Shown: piece by piece, positions 1-8,093 of the stretch
How the letters are laid out: each line of letters opens with the position of its first letter
Numbering within the stretch: position 1 is the first letter of the stretch
Assembly: GCA_003327425.1 (NCBI GenBank)
Contig: QOQW01000015.1
Coordinates: 1 to 64,000 of the forward strand
Reading direction: 5' to 3'
DNA length: 64,000 bases
DNA from: Candidatus Ozemibacter sibiricus
GTDB lineage: Bacteria; Muiribacteriota; Ozemobacteria; Ozemobacterales; Ozemobacteraceae
Translations under genes and position numbers: made by a program
The notes under the pieces: model-generated
Database searches by the model: none
Told to the model about the DNA's origin: nothing
The model's input: the letters and a program-made list of their open reading frames with translations, nothing else

Positions 1-117
1 GCCAACGCTTTGCCCTCGACCTCCTGGGGAAAGCCCACCTGGCCACGATGTTCGAGATGCTCTGGCACCTGAGCCAGCAGCGACTCATGTTTCTTGGAAA
101 GGCTATCTGTACCCATG
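1..117. other. Left-edge segment of unclear origin
   Basis: This stretch lies where the 3' part of an M23 peptidase gene should be, but its reading in that frame is rich in Arg, Trp and Cys and does not look like the family. Two other frames are open. A minus-strand frame begins with ATG at about 114 and reads MGTDSLSKKHES onward. A plus-strand frame enters from the left, is GC3-rich to about position 95 and stops near 170. Either could be the end of an inserted element. Too little is visible to decide. Confidence 0.3.
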
Positions 118-1045
118 CTAGAGTGTCGCCCATGGACACCCGTTGCCCTTTGTGGACCGAATAGCTCTGTAGATGGCAATAGAATGATTCGAGGCCGTTG
201 TCATACCGGACCTTGACGTACTTCCCGCCGCCTGGTTCGAAGCCAACATCGGTGACCACCCCATCGCCCAGGGCGTTCAAGCGGGTGCCATTGGGAACCG
301 GCAGGTCGATGCCGTAGTGGAAGGAATGGCCGAAGATATTGCGCGGACCGAACTCAGACGAGGCCCGATTCGGCATGGGCGTGCAGGGGTCGGCGCCGAA
401 CCGACCATGCCCGGTGGCCGGCGGGGTTTCGGGCCGGGTGCCGCCGCCCGAGGATCCAGGGTTGGAATCGCGGTTGGAGCCGGGGCGGATGACGGGGGTC
501 TGGCCGGCCGGCCGGCCCGGAGCTTCGATGTAGTTGGCATGGCAGTAGACGGTCTGGCCGTTGCGGGAGATTTTGTACCAGTCGCCTTCGCGGCCAATGA
601 TACGGACTTTGTCGCCCTCGTGGTAGCTGCCGATGATCGTGCCCCACGGACTGGTGCGAATGTTCAAGGAGGTATCGACCCGGACCGTCCCCTCGCAGGG
701 GTAAGTGTCCTTTTCGGATTTTTCGGGGGTCTTGCCCTCTTTGGCAATTTCAGGGATCAAATCGGTCAACCCCTCGATCATCTTGATCAGTTTCTCGATG
801 ATCTCGACCAGCTTTTCGACGTCTGCCGCCGAAGGCCCGGAGGTCGGAGCGCCCTCGGATGGCGTCGTCGCCGGTGTCGTGGTCGGGGTTGTGGTCGTGG
901 TGGTGGTCGGCGCGGCCGGGGCGCCATCGGAGGGGTCATGCTGGTTGAGGATGGCATCCATGTCCTCGGCGGCGATCGGGGCAAGCACCAGGCCGAACAA
1001 AAGAACCACGGTCAGCAGGGGGGCGATCACAGTTCGCGCGTTCAT
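1..1045 (-). CDS. Secreted SH3 / M23-type peptidase, 3' end lost or disrupted
   Basis: Predicted secreted cell-wall protein. The start is ATG at 1045, preceded by AGGAGG. Residues 1-27 form a signal peptide, followed by a Thr/Pro-rich linker and a short amphipathic helix (about 75-100). A bacterial SH3 domain (about 122-175) starts from the pattern LNIRTSPWG. A second Gly/Pro linker leads to a lysostaphin-type M23 fold containing the HYGID zinc motif near residue 243 and the later GQRVSMGDTLA segment. The family's C-terminal PHLH-type zinc motif should follow within about 30 residues and is absent. From about position 117 to the window edge the frame stays open but no longer resembles a peptidase. 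A frameshift, an insertion or genuine divergence are all possible. The peptidase is probably inactive unless the motif is supplied further left. Confidence 0.7.
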   Translation of the reverse strand, partial: MNARTVIAPLLTVVLLFGLVLAPIAAEDMDAILNQHDPSDGAPAAPTTTTTTTPTTTPATTPSEGAPTSGPSAADVEKLVEIIEKLIKMIEGLTDLIPEIAKEGKTPEKSEKDTYPCEGTVRVDTSLNIRTSPWGTIIGSYHEGDKVRIIGREGDWYKISRNGQTVYCHANYIEAPGRPAGQTPVIRPGSNRDSNPGSSGGGTRPETPPATGHGRFGADPCTPMPNRASSEFGPRNIFGHSFHYGIDLPVPNGTRLNALGDGVVTDVGFEPGGGKYVKVRYDNGLESFYCHLQSYSVHKGQRVSMGDTLAWVQIAFPRNMSRCWLRCQSISNIVARWAFPRRSRAKRW

Positions 1046-1068
1046 CAGATTCCTCCTGTCATGGGTTC

Positions 1069-1097
1069 ATTCTATCTTCCCAGTTGAGCGTCGCCAA
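1069..1097 (-). promoter_or_regulatory. Predicted sigma70-type promoter for the SH3/M23 gene
   Basis: On the minus strand TTGGCG (1097-1092) and TAGAAT (1074-1069) are separated by 17 nt. The start codon at 1045 lies about 24 nt downstream, with AGGAGG between them. Read by eye only. Confidence 0.5.
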
Positions 1098-1143
1098 GTT
1101 ACAGGCAAATTTTCAAAGGCGCCCTGGGGGGGAGGGGGTGGAA

Positions 1144-4100
1144 TCATGAGGACGAGGCGGCCCCGATCTCTTCAAGGCATCGGATGAAGGGCGCCAGCAA
1201 GGCATGCTCCCGCCCAGCAAGATGGACTTCGAGCCAGCGCCGAAGCCACCGGTCGGCGTTGGCCAGGTCGATGCGGAAGTCTTCGAACCACCGACGCTGC
1301 CGTTGAGTCAAACAATCCCGAACATGGCTGATCGGATCGAAGGGCCGGCCGTTGCCAGGCAGGAGCAGGAGCATCGGCAGGACTTCCCAGATGGTCGCGC
1401 GAATGGCCAGCGCGGCAGCAGAGAGACGACACTGCGCACGCACCCGGAAGCCGTTGGCCCACCCCCGCGCGGGTGCCGCCCCCGGCAGCTCGCCCAGGCC
1501 CGCCCAGGTCTCGAGGGTCGGGAACAACAGGTTTTCGGCGGCTCGCTGCATGGCCCGGCGGCAGGTTTCTTCGCAGGCATCGGCCAGATCTTGGAGGGTG
1601 GCGGTCAACCGAGCTCGCCCGAAGGGATGGCGAGCTTCTCCACTTTCGAGGAGAGCCCGGGCCTGCCCTGCCAATGCCTCCCAGAGCGGATCGGCGACCA
1701 TCCATGATGCCAGGGGGTCGTCAGACTGAGGAGGAGCCGGAAACGGTTTTTCCAGAATGGCGCGAGCTCGCTCCGTCGTTGCCCTGAACGCCCCACGGAC
1801 ACGGGCGATCAGATCGGAGACCCGCCGCCGGCCGGCCTCCTGGGCATGCAAGGCCGCGGCCGCCCGGAACGGCGTCAGCCATTCATCCCAGGTGGCGCGG
1901 GTCGCCGGGCAGAGGGCGGCGGGACGAGCCGCCAGCGCGGCCAGAACGGTGGCATGGCCTTGCATCCACGCGGCATGCGCGGCCACCACCTCCGGTCGTT
2001 CCTCTTCCGGAATCTCGTCGAGGTGATTGAGGATGGCCCACACCCGATGCCAGGGGGCGACCAAGTCGCCCAGCGCGGTGCGTTCGGTGGCCTGTCCGAG
2101 CTGGGTGGCATTGGACACCCACCAGATCGCATCGGCTTCCCGGAGGAACGACTGGGCGACATCACGGTGGCGAGCGAAGCGCGAATTCAAACCGGGCAGG
2201 TCGAGAAACCACAGATCGCGCAGAAGAGGGTGGGGTATGCAAAGTTCGAGGGAAAGAACATCGTGGTGCTGGTCTGCCGCCGCCCGTTCATCGAGGAGCG
2301 AGCGAAGGTCGCCGGTCGGATGGACATGGCGGGTGCCGGCACGGTCGATGGCCAGCAGGAGCGGGGCGGGCCCCCACCGTACCAGGCACGGCAGCCGCGT
2401 GGTCGGCGTGATGCCGGTGGGCAGCCATGGTTCTCCGAGCAACGCGTTGAGAAGGGTCGATTTGCCCGCATTGAACTCCCCCAGCACAGCCACGAGCAGG
2501 GGCCGGTGCTGGCAGCGCGGCAACCTGGCCAGATCGTCGGCCAGGTCGGGATCGGACGCTTCCAGGCCAACTTGGCGCAGAGCTTCCCACAGTCGCGCCA
2601 TTTCGGCCAGCCGATCAGGCGGCGGGGCGGCTCGGCGGTCTCGCGGCGAAAGGGAGCTGGCGGGCCGAAGATCGGGCTTCTGGTCGCCGGAGCGCGAGAC
2701 ATCGCCCTCCGACGGGGGCCGAGGGAACGGCTCGCCCCCGGCCGAAGAGGCAGAGGTGGCGGCGGCCTGGACGGTCGAGTCTGCGGTGAGGCCAGAGGGG
2801 CCAGGCGTACCAGCTGAACCAGGAGAGGGCGACGGGGACGTGGGGGCGGCGGGCTCGACGAGGCAGGCGGACACGCGGGTCAGCCGTACGGCCAGCCAGG
2901 ACGGCACGGCATTCCCGGCGAGGACCCGGGCGTAGGCCACCCACCGACGGGCGCTCAGCAGATCAGCGGTGGCCATCCTGGCCTCGGCCGCGATCAGGCA
3001 GGCTCGAGCCAGCCCCTCAGGCCAGCCGGGGTGGGTGAACAGGTCGAGGTCATGGTCAGCGAGAATCGGCGGAGGATTGCCTCCCTCATCGGAGCAGCCA
3101 GCCAATCGAAGAATGGGCTGAACCATCTGGGCGGCTTCGAGGGACCGGCCCTCCTGCAGCAGGGATTCCGCCTCGCAGATCCTGAAATGGACCTGCTGGA
3201 AGGGGGGCAGGGCCTCCCGGCGAGAGGCGGAGGTCTGCAGCAGAATTCCCGCTTCCTCGCACCGCCCGGCCATCAGCAGGTAGTCGATCCAGGCCAGCAG
3301 GCGGTCGGGGGCGATCATCGGGAGGTGTTCCAGCGGGGGAGGGCGCAGGGGCAGGTCCGTCCGTCCCAGGCGGAGGGCCAGCGCGAGCAAGGGATGATCA
3401 AGGTCGGGAAGACGGGCGGTCTGGAGCATCCGGAGAGCGAGCTCGAGATCGCCGCTGTGATGGCGAAGGGCGGCTTCCAGCCGGATCAATTCGAGCGGTT
3501 GGGCTCCCGGCTCCTGGCGGTAGCGGTCGAGGCATTCCTCGGCCCGGAGGGGGCCATCGGCCCCGAGCGCCGACCAGGCTTCCAGCAACCATCCGCGGGG
3601 TCCCCAGAGGGTGTCGCGCAGGGCCGCGTACCCATCGATCTGGAACAGCCGGTGGGCTTGGTACGCTCGCAGGAAGGGGAAGCCAGGGGAGGGGAGGGGG
3701 GGGCCAGGAGGATACCGGGAAGCTCCGCCGTGGCAAGGCTCCCCGGGCAATCCCTCGAGCATGGCCGTGGCCAGCAGACCGAGGCGAAACCAGGGGCGGT
3801 TTTCGGGATCGACGGTCGTGCGGGGATCGACCGAGAGGGGATCCAGGAGGGCTCGGGCCAGACGGGCTTTCCCAGACAAAAATGCGGCCATGGCGAGCAG
3901 CCGGCCCCACCCTGGACGTTCAGCCTCCGTCAGTCCCTCGAGGCGTTCGAGCACCTCTCTGGCCCGGGCCGGGCGTTCGATCGCCAACAGGACGGCTCCC
4001 TGCCACACCCCGAGCCGCGGGAAGCGGGGAAACTGGACGGCCAGCGCAGACAGCGCCTCGGCCAGCGGTTCGGCCGCCTCGGCCAGCGGGGGCAGCACCG

Positions 4101-4500
4101 GCAACGTCTTCGGCAGGGGCGTTCCTGGGGGGACGGCTCCGGCCTGCCGCACCAGAAGCGAGAGAGCCAGGCCGACCCAGTCTTCCTCGCGAGTATTGCT
4201 GCCGGGAATGAGCGTCACGAGGGATTCCTGCCCATCGGGGGAGCGGCAGGCGATCGTGATGTCTTCGGCGGTGGCCCTGGCCATGCGGAGGTCGGACCAG
4301 GCCAGCGGCAAGATCAGACCCCGCGAGAACACGCCAGGCGCGCTGGCCAGCAGCAACATCGTCGGGCCGGTGGCGGCCATGCCTTCCCATGATTCGAACC
4401 CGGCTCCGGTCAGCCGACATTCCAGCGTCTGCTCCAGCGTGTCGATCGGGAGGTCGGGATGGTGTTGCCGAACGTACCCCAGTTCCTGGGCCAGGCTCAT
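1144..4500 (-). CDS. Dynamin-like GTPase with long N-terminal helical region
   Basis: Large P-loop GTPase of 1118 aa. Residues 1 to about 560 are alanine/leucine-rich and helical, resembling degenerate TPR-type repeats. A Pro/Ser-rich linker follows (about 560-650). The dynamin-type GTPase domain starts near 670: G1 GEFNAGKST (about 673), a Thr-rich G2 segment, G3 DLPGLN (about 767) and G4 NHLD (about 823). The C-terminal 290 residues are helical, with one short hydrophobic stretch (VLPMLLLLPG). Bacterial dynamin-like proteins remodel membranes and are commonly encoded as adjacent pairs. This gene overlaps its partner upstream by an ATGA junction (4497-4500), implying co-translation. The N-terminal extension is unusual, because most family members start directly with the GTPase. 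Function beyond GTP-driven membrane work is not known. Confidence 0.85.
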   Translation of the reverse strand: MSLAQELGYVRQHHPDLPIDTLEQTLECRLTGAGFESWEGMAATGPTMLLLASAPGVFSRGLILPLAWSDLRMARATAEDITIACRSPDGQESLVTLIPGSNTREEDWVGLALSLLVRQAGAVPPGTPLPKTLPVLPPLAEAAEPLAEALSALAVQFPRFPRLGVWQGAVLLAIERPARAREVLERLEGLTEAERPGWGRLLAMAAFLSGKARLARALLDPLSVDPRTTVDPENRPWFRLGLLATAMLEGLPGEPCHGGASRYPPGPPLPSPGFPFLRAYQAHRLFQIDGYAALRDTLWGPRGWLLEAWSALGADGPLRAEECLDRYRQEPGAQPLELIRLEAALRHHSGDLELALRMLQTARLPDLDHPLLALALRLGRTDLPLRPPPLEHLPMIAPDRLLAWIDYLLMAGRCEEAGILLQTSASRREALPPFQQVHFRICEAESLLQEGRSLEAAQMVQPILRLAGCSDEGGNPPPILADHDLDLFTHPGWPEGLARACLIAAEARMATADLLSARRWVAYARVLAGNAVPSWLAVRLTRVSACLVEPAAPTSPSPSPGSAGTPGPSGLTADSTVQAAATSASSAGGEPFPRPPSEGDVSRSGDQKPDLRPASSLSPRDRRAAPPPDRLAEMARLWEALRQVGLEASDPDLADDLARLPRCQHRPLLVAVLGEFNAGKSTLLNALLGEPWLPTGITPTTRLPCLVRWGPAPLLLAIDRAGTRHVHPTGDLRSLLDERAAADQHHDVLSLELCIPHPLLRDLWFLDLPGLNSRFARHRDVAQSFLREADAIWWVSNATQLGQATERTALGDLVAPWHRVWAILNHLDEIPEEERPEVVAAHAAWMQGHATVLAALAARPAALCPATRATWDEWLTPFRAAAALHAQEAGRRRVSDLIARVRGAFRATTERARAILEKPFPAPPQSDDPLASWMVADPLWEALAGQARALLESGEARHPFGRARLTATLQDLADACEETCRRAMQRAAENLLFPTLETWAGLGELPGAAPARGWANGFRVRAQCRLSAAALAIRATIWEVLPMLLLLPGNGRPFDPISHVRDCLTQRQRRWFEDFRIDLANADRWLRRWLEVHLAGREHALLAPFIRCLEEIGAASSS

Positions 4501-6305
4501 CGGATCGCCTCCCGACGCAGGCTGGCCAGCCGCTCGACGAGGGCGGCCGCCGCGGCGCGCGCCCGGTCGAGGTCGCGGGCGCGATCGACACGCCAGTGGT
4601 CGGCCTCCCCCGCCAGCCGGCGGGCCCGTTCCCTGGCGTCGTCCACCAAGCGCATCAAAGGGGCGAACCCTTGCAGCATCTGATCGGCAAGGGTGCGGGC
4701 GATCTCGCTCTTGTGGGCGAAAAGTTCATCTCTGATGCGGCGTCCGCCTTCGTCGAGCCGTTCCCGGAATCCGGCGATCACCCGAGGGGCATCGGCCGGG
4801 CCCCAGCGACGGAACAGGGCCGGGGTCATGGCCAGTGCCGCCAGCACCAGGTTGCCGGTGGCCAGGAGGCCCAGGGACAGGATGGGGGCGAGCCGGGCCA
4901 GAAGGGTCCCGGCTTCGAGATCGAGTTCGGGCAGACCGGGGAGGGGCATGGGGTGGGGAGCTCCATTGTCCAGCGGCTTTTTCGCGGCGTCCAGCCCTCC
5001 GGAGCCGCCCGCCATCGTGGCCCGGGTATCGAGGCGGCCGACGCGCTGGGCGAATTCGGCCGATAACTGGCGGGCCAGCGGCGACAACCGACGATGCAGG
5101 TCCTGGATGAGGGCTTGGAGGTAGGATTGCAGACGATCGTGGTAGAGGTGCCCCAATCGCTGCTGCATGTCGGCCTCGGAGGCTTTGGGGTCTTGCAGAA
5201 TGAGGCAGATGGCAGCGCTCAGGCCTTCCTCGGAGGGGCGGGCCGGGCCGCGGGCGATCTCGTACACCAGGCTTTCCGCTTCGTTCAGGAAACGTTGCGT
5301 GAGGCGGCCTTTTTCCTCGATCAGCGATCGGCACTCGGCTTCGAGCTGGCTAGCCATCTCGGCCCGCTGGGTGGCGGATTTCTCGAGGAGCGAAGCTTCC
5401 CAGGCGATGCCGCGCTCGAGTTCGGCCAGGAAGGAGCCGAAGAGGCCGAGCGGGACGTCGATCAGGCCCTCCCACCGGCTGGCCACGAGGTCCCGGGTCA
5501 ATGATTCGAGGAAATCGGGAATGCCCGAGACCGCCATCCGCTGAGGATCCTGCGCGCGGCGCCCTTCCAGGTAGGTTTTGGCCGAAACCCCATACAAACG
5601 GGCCTGGGGCAGTACCTGGTCGATCTGTTCCTGACAGTAGGCGAGGGCTTCCTCCCGCTCGTCATCGGTGGCCAGGCGGTCGAGAGCGTTGACCACGAAC
5701 CACAGCTTCCGGATGTGGTGGCGCAGGATGCCGGTGGTCAGGAATCGCATCTCGGAATCCGAGAACGGCTGCCCGGCGTTGAGCACGAACAGCACGCCGT
5801 CCGAGCGAGGAATGAATTCTTCGGTGAGCCGTCGCCGGATCTCGTCGGTGTCGTTGACGCCGGGGGTGTCGACCAGGACGATGCCTTCAGCCAGCAGGGG
5901 CAAGGGATACTCGACCTCGATGTGCGCGAGGTTCCCCGCCTCGGGGTTCTTCTTCGTGGCCACCTGCTGGAGATCGGCCGTCGGCACCTCCCGCTGGCCG
6001 CCATCTCGATACTGGATGACCGCTCGCGGAGCGACGCCGTGCCGAATGATGCAGAGGGCGGCGGTGCAGACCAGGGCGGCTTTCGGCAGGACCTCGGCCC
6101 CGAGCAGAGCATTGATCAGGCTCGATTTGCCACGCTTGATCTCGCCGAGCACGGCGACGGTGAAACGCTCGGCGGCCAGCCGGCGGTCAAGATCCTGACA
6201 GACCTGGACCAGGGCGGAAAACCCAAGCTCCTCGGCCAGACGGCCCGCCTCGCCGATGAGTTCCCGCAAGCGCCCTTGGAAGGCCCGGAAGGCGGTGAGG
6301 TTCAA
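4497..6305 (-). CDS. Dynamin-like GTPase (partner of the downstream gene)
   Basis: Bacterial dynamin-like protein, 602 aa from the proposed TTG start. Motifs: G1 GEIKRGKSS at about residue 51, G3 DTPGVND near 145, G4 NALD near 205. Long helical regions follow, and a hydrophobic hairpin at about 470-500 (LLARLAPILSLGLLATGNLV) probably acts as the membrane paddle. The frame is open upstream to an ATG at 6566. I prefer TTG at 6305 because an AGGAGG sits 8 nt before it, a promoter-like TGTTATCAT lies at 6360-6352, and the extra 87 residues would overlap the divergent RDD gene and its promoter. The last codon overlaps the next GTPase gene. The two products probably hetero-oligomerise, as in other paired bacterial dynamins. 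Confidence 0.85.
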   Translation of the reverse strand: MNLTAFRAFQGRLRELIGEAGRLAEELGFSALVQVCQDLDRRLAAERFTVAVLGEIKRGKSSLINALLGAEVLPKAALVCTAALCIIRHGVAPRAVIQYRDGGQREVPTADLQQVATKKNPEAGNLAHIEVEYPLPLLAEGIVLVDTPGVNDTDEIRRRLTEEFIPRSDGVLFVLNAGQPFSDSEMRFLTTGILRHHIRKLWFVVNALDRLATDDEREEALAYCQEQIDQVLPQARLYGVSAKTYLEGRRAQDPQRMAVSGIPDFLESLTRDLVASRWEGLIDVPLGLFGSFLAELERGIAWEASLLEKSATQRAEMASQLEAECRSLIEEKGRLTQRFLNEAESLVYEIARGPARPSEEGLSAAICLILQDPKASEADMQQRLGHLYHDRLQSYLQALIQDLHRRLSPLARQLSAEFAQRVGRLDTRATMAGGSGGLDAAKKPLDNGAPHPMPLPGLPELDLEAGTLLARLAPILSLGLLATGNLVLAALAMTPALFRRWGPADAPRVIAGFRERLDEGGRRIRDELFAHKSEIARTLADQMLQGFAPLMRLVDDARERARRLAGEADHWRVDRARDLDRARAAAAALVERLASLRREAIR

Positions 6306-6351
6306 CCGGTCGTCCTCCTCCTCGAACCGATGCGATCTGTCTTGGATGGAT

Positions 6352-6360
6352 ATGATAACA
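6352..6360 (-). promoter_or_regulatory. Extended -10 element for the dynamin pair
   Basis: Minus strand TGT-TATCAT. No convincing -35 is visible. It predicts a leader of about 40 nt to the TTG start at 6305 and argues against the longer reading frame. Confidence 0.4.
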
Positions 6361-6468
6361 CAAACCCTGGCCGGATGCGGAACGAGGCGTGGCGGGGCGT
6401 GGCCACTGGCCTGCCAGACCTTGGCCACAGCTTGCCGAAAAAGCGCGCCCTGGTCTTCTAGCAGGGGG

Positions 6469-6497
6469 TTGTAGGGGATTCTCCAGTTTTGTATGAT
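6469..6497 (+). promoter_or_regulatory. Predicted promoter of the RDD-MoxR-DUF58 operon
   Basis: TTGTAG (6469-6474), 17 nt spacer, TATGAT (6492-6497). The first gene of the operon starts about 42 nt downstream, after a G-rich Shine-Dalgarno-like GGTGGGGGGAG. Confidence 0.5.
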
Positions 6498-6538
6498 GGA
6501 AGGGTCCGCAGGGGAATGCCCGGTGGGGGGAGCCGAAC

Positions 6539-7111
6539 GTGCCTGAAGATATCCGGATGACGACACCGGAAAACATCGAGATTCGCTTCGAGCTGGCAGG
6601 GTTGGCGACTCGTACCCGGGCGTTTTTCTATGATTGTCTCTATCAACTGCTCCTGGCCATTGCCATTCTTTTTGTCAGCGTGACGATCGCGCCTCGGTAT
6701 TCCCCTTATTATGACCTCGTGATGCCGTTGTCCATCGGTCTGAATTTCCTCGTGTTCTGGGGCTACCACATCCTCTTCGAGACCTTGATGGACGGTCAGA
6801 CGCCAGGCAAGCGGCATTTCGGGCTGCGGGTGGTGACCCTCGACGGGCAGAAGATCGAATTCTTTCCGTCCATGGTGCGGAATCTCGGCCGTATCGTGGA
6901 TTTCCTGCCGATCGGGTTCCTGGTCGGCGTCGTGACCATTCTGGCGTCGCAGCACCAACAGCGGATCGGCGATCTGTTTTCGCGCACGGTGGTGATCCGC
7001 GAGGCACCCGCGGGAGGCCCTTCCTCTCTCCCCGCCGCCCCGACCCCCACCTCGCCGCCCCCTCCTTCCAGGAAGGCTCCCCGCCGCAACCATGACCGCC
7101 AGCGCCTTTGA
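6539..7111 (+). CDS. RDD family membrane protein
   Basis: 190 aa with the RDD-domain pattern. A conserved Arg and Asp lie before the first helix (RTRAFFYD). Hydrophobic segments fall at about 29-50, 60-83 and 121-136. The loop motif GQTPGKRHFGLRVV and the C-terminal QRIGDLFSRTVVI are typical. The tail is Pro/Ser-rich. The start is a GTG at 6539 with a purine-rich SD; an ATG six codons later is an alternative. RDD proteins have no settled function (some are linked to ion transport) but are commonly found beside SpoIIM, DUF4129, DUF4350, MoxR and DUF58 genes, as here. The 3' end overlaps the next gene by 20 nt. Confidence 0.88.
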   Translation: MPEDIRMTTPENIEIRFELAGLATRTRAFFYDCLYQLLLAIAILFVSVTIAPRYSPYYDLVMPLSIGLNFLVFWGYHILFETLMDGQTPGKRHFGLRVVTLDGQKIEFFPSMVRNLGRIVDFLPIGFLVGVVTILASQHQQRIGDLFSRTVVIREAPAGGPSSLPAAPTPTSPPPPSRKAPRRNHDRQRL

Positions 7112-8093
7112 AACCTGCCTTCTCAAAATCGAAAGCACCGATCCGGCGGCCCGGCAGGAAGGAGTCCTCGCCCTCCACCGGATTCCAGAACCCCGTTCCC
7201 TCCAGGTGCTGCAAGCCCTGATCGCCGACGCCGATCCGGTGGTACGGGAATACGCCATCGAAGGGGTGAACCGTCTGGTGCGGGCGGGGGTGCGGTTGCG
7301 CAAACCCCGCGCCGAACCACGCCGGGAGTGCGCCACCCTGCGGGATGCCCTCGACGTGGCCGACGAGGTGTTCTGCATCTTCCGGCGCAATGCCGCCGCC
7401 ATCATGGCCGCCGCCCTGGTGGCGGGGGTGGTGAAGATCCTCATCGGCGCCGTTTTCCTGCTTTCCCCCTATGTCTTCGATTCGGCCCGGGTCATCGAAA
7501 ACAGCCTGGGCAGCATGGGGCCAGCCTTGCTGGTGATCCATCAGCTCTTCTTGCGCCCCTTCGCCTGGCTGACCGTCGGTCGGGCCTTCATGGGCGGCTT
7601 CCTCGATCCGGTCGTCCGGCAACAGGCGCGAGTCCCCTGGCAGCCCTGGGAATACTGGGCCTTTTTCCCGGTCAATCTGGTGCAAGCCCTGCCCATCTGC
7701 TTTTTCGCCTGGGTGATCATCGCCGCCCGCCTGGGAGGGGATTCGTTCTGGCTGGCCATCGCTCTTTTGTGGTGGGTCCACGCCACCTTGCCGCTGCTGC
7801 CGCTGCAATTGATCAATGCCGGCCGCATGCCGGACACGCTGCAACAAACCTGGACCATCTGGTGGGAGCGGGCCGCAGACGGCCGGGCCCTGCTGCCGAC
7901 CTTCCTGATCCAGCTGGGGCTGTTGTACCTCCTGATCTTCATCAACGTCAAAACCTTCGTCCCCATGCCCTGGGGGTTCGATTTCATCCAGAGTCTCGGC
8001 ACCCTGTTGCTGGCCGACGCGCTCCTCGATCCTTTCTGGATCGGCTATCGCATCCTGGTGACCCGCCTGCTGACCGGAGAACCCACCAAATGA
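7092..8093 (+). CDS. HEAT-repeat polytopic membrane protein
   Basis: 333 aa. The N-terminal 70 residues form two HEAT-like helical hairpins, in the pattern AARQEGVLALHRIPEPRSL and then DADPVVREYAIEGV. Positively charged residues follow, then about five or six hydrophobic helices to the C-terminus. I do not recognise the membrane domain as a named family. It overlaps RDD upstream by 20 nt and the DUF4129-like gene downstream by an ATGA junction, so it is an integral member of the MoxR operon. A HEAT module may dock the MoxR ATPase or another partner at the membrane. That is inference. Confidence 0.8.
   Translation: MTASAFETCLLKIESTDPAARQEGVLALHRIPEPRSLQVLQALIADADPVVREYAIEGVNRLVRAGVRLRKPRAEPRRECATLRDALDVADEVFCIFRRNAAAIMAAALVAGVVKILIGAVFLLSPYVFDSARVIENSLGSMGPALLVIHQLFLRPFAWLTVGRAFMGGFLDPVVRQQARVPWQPWEYWAFFPVNLVQALPICFFAWVIIAARLGGDSFWLAIALLWWVHATLPLLPLQLINAGRMPDTLQQTWTIWWERAADGRALLPTFLIQLGLLYLLIFINVKTFVPMPWGFDFIQSLGTLLLADALLDPFWIGYRILVTRLLTGEPTK

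Noticed and set aside
3031-4392. Long plus-strand open frame (453 codons) opposite the dynamin-like gene
   Set aside because: It is a mirror of the high-GC, biased codon usage of the real minus-strand gene. The product is low-complexity (Gly/Gln/Arg) with no family resemblance.
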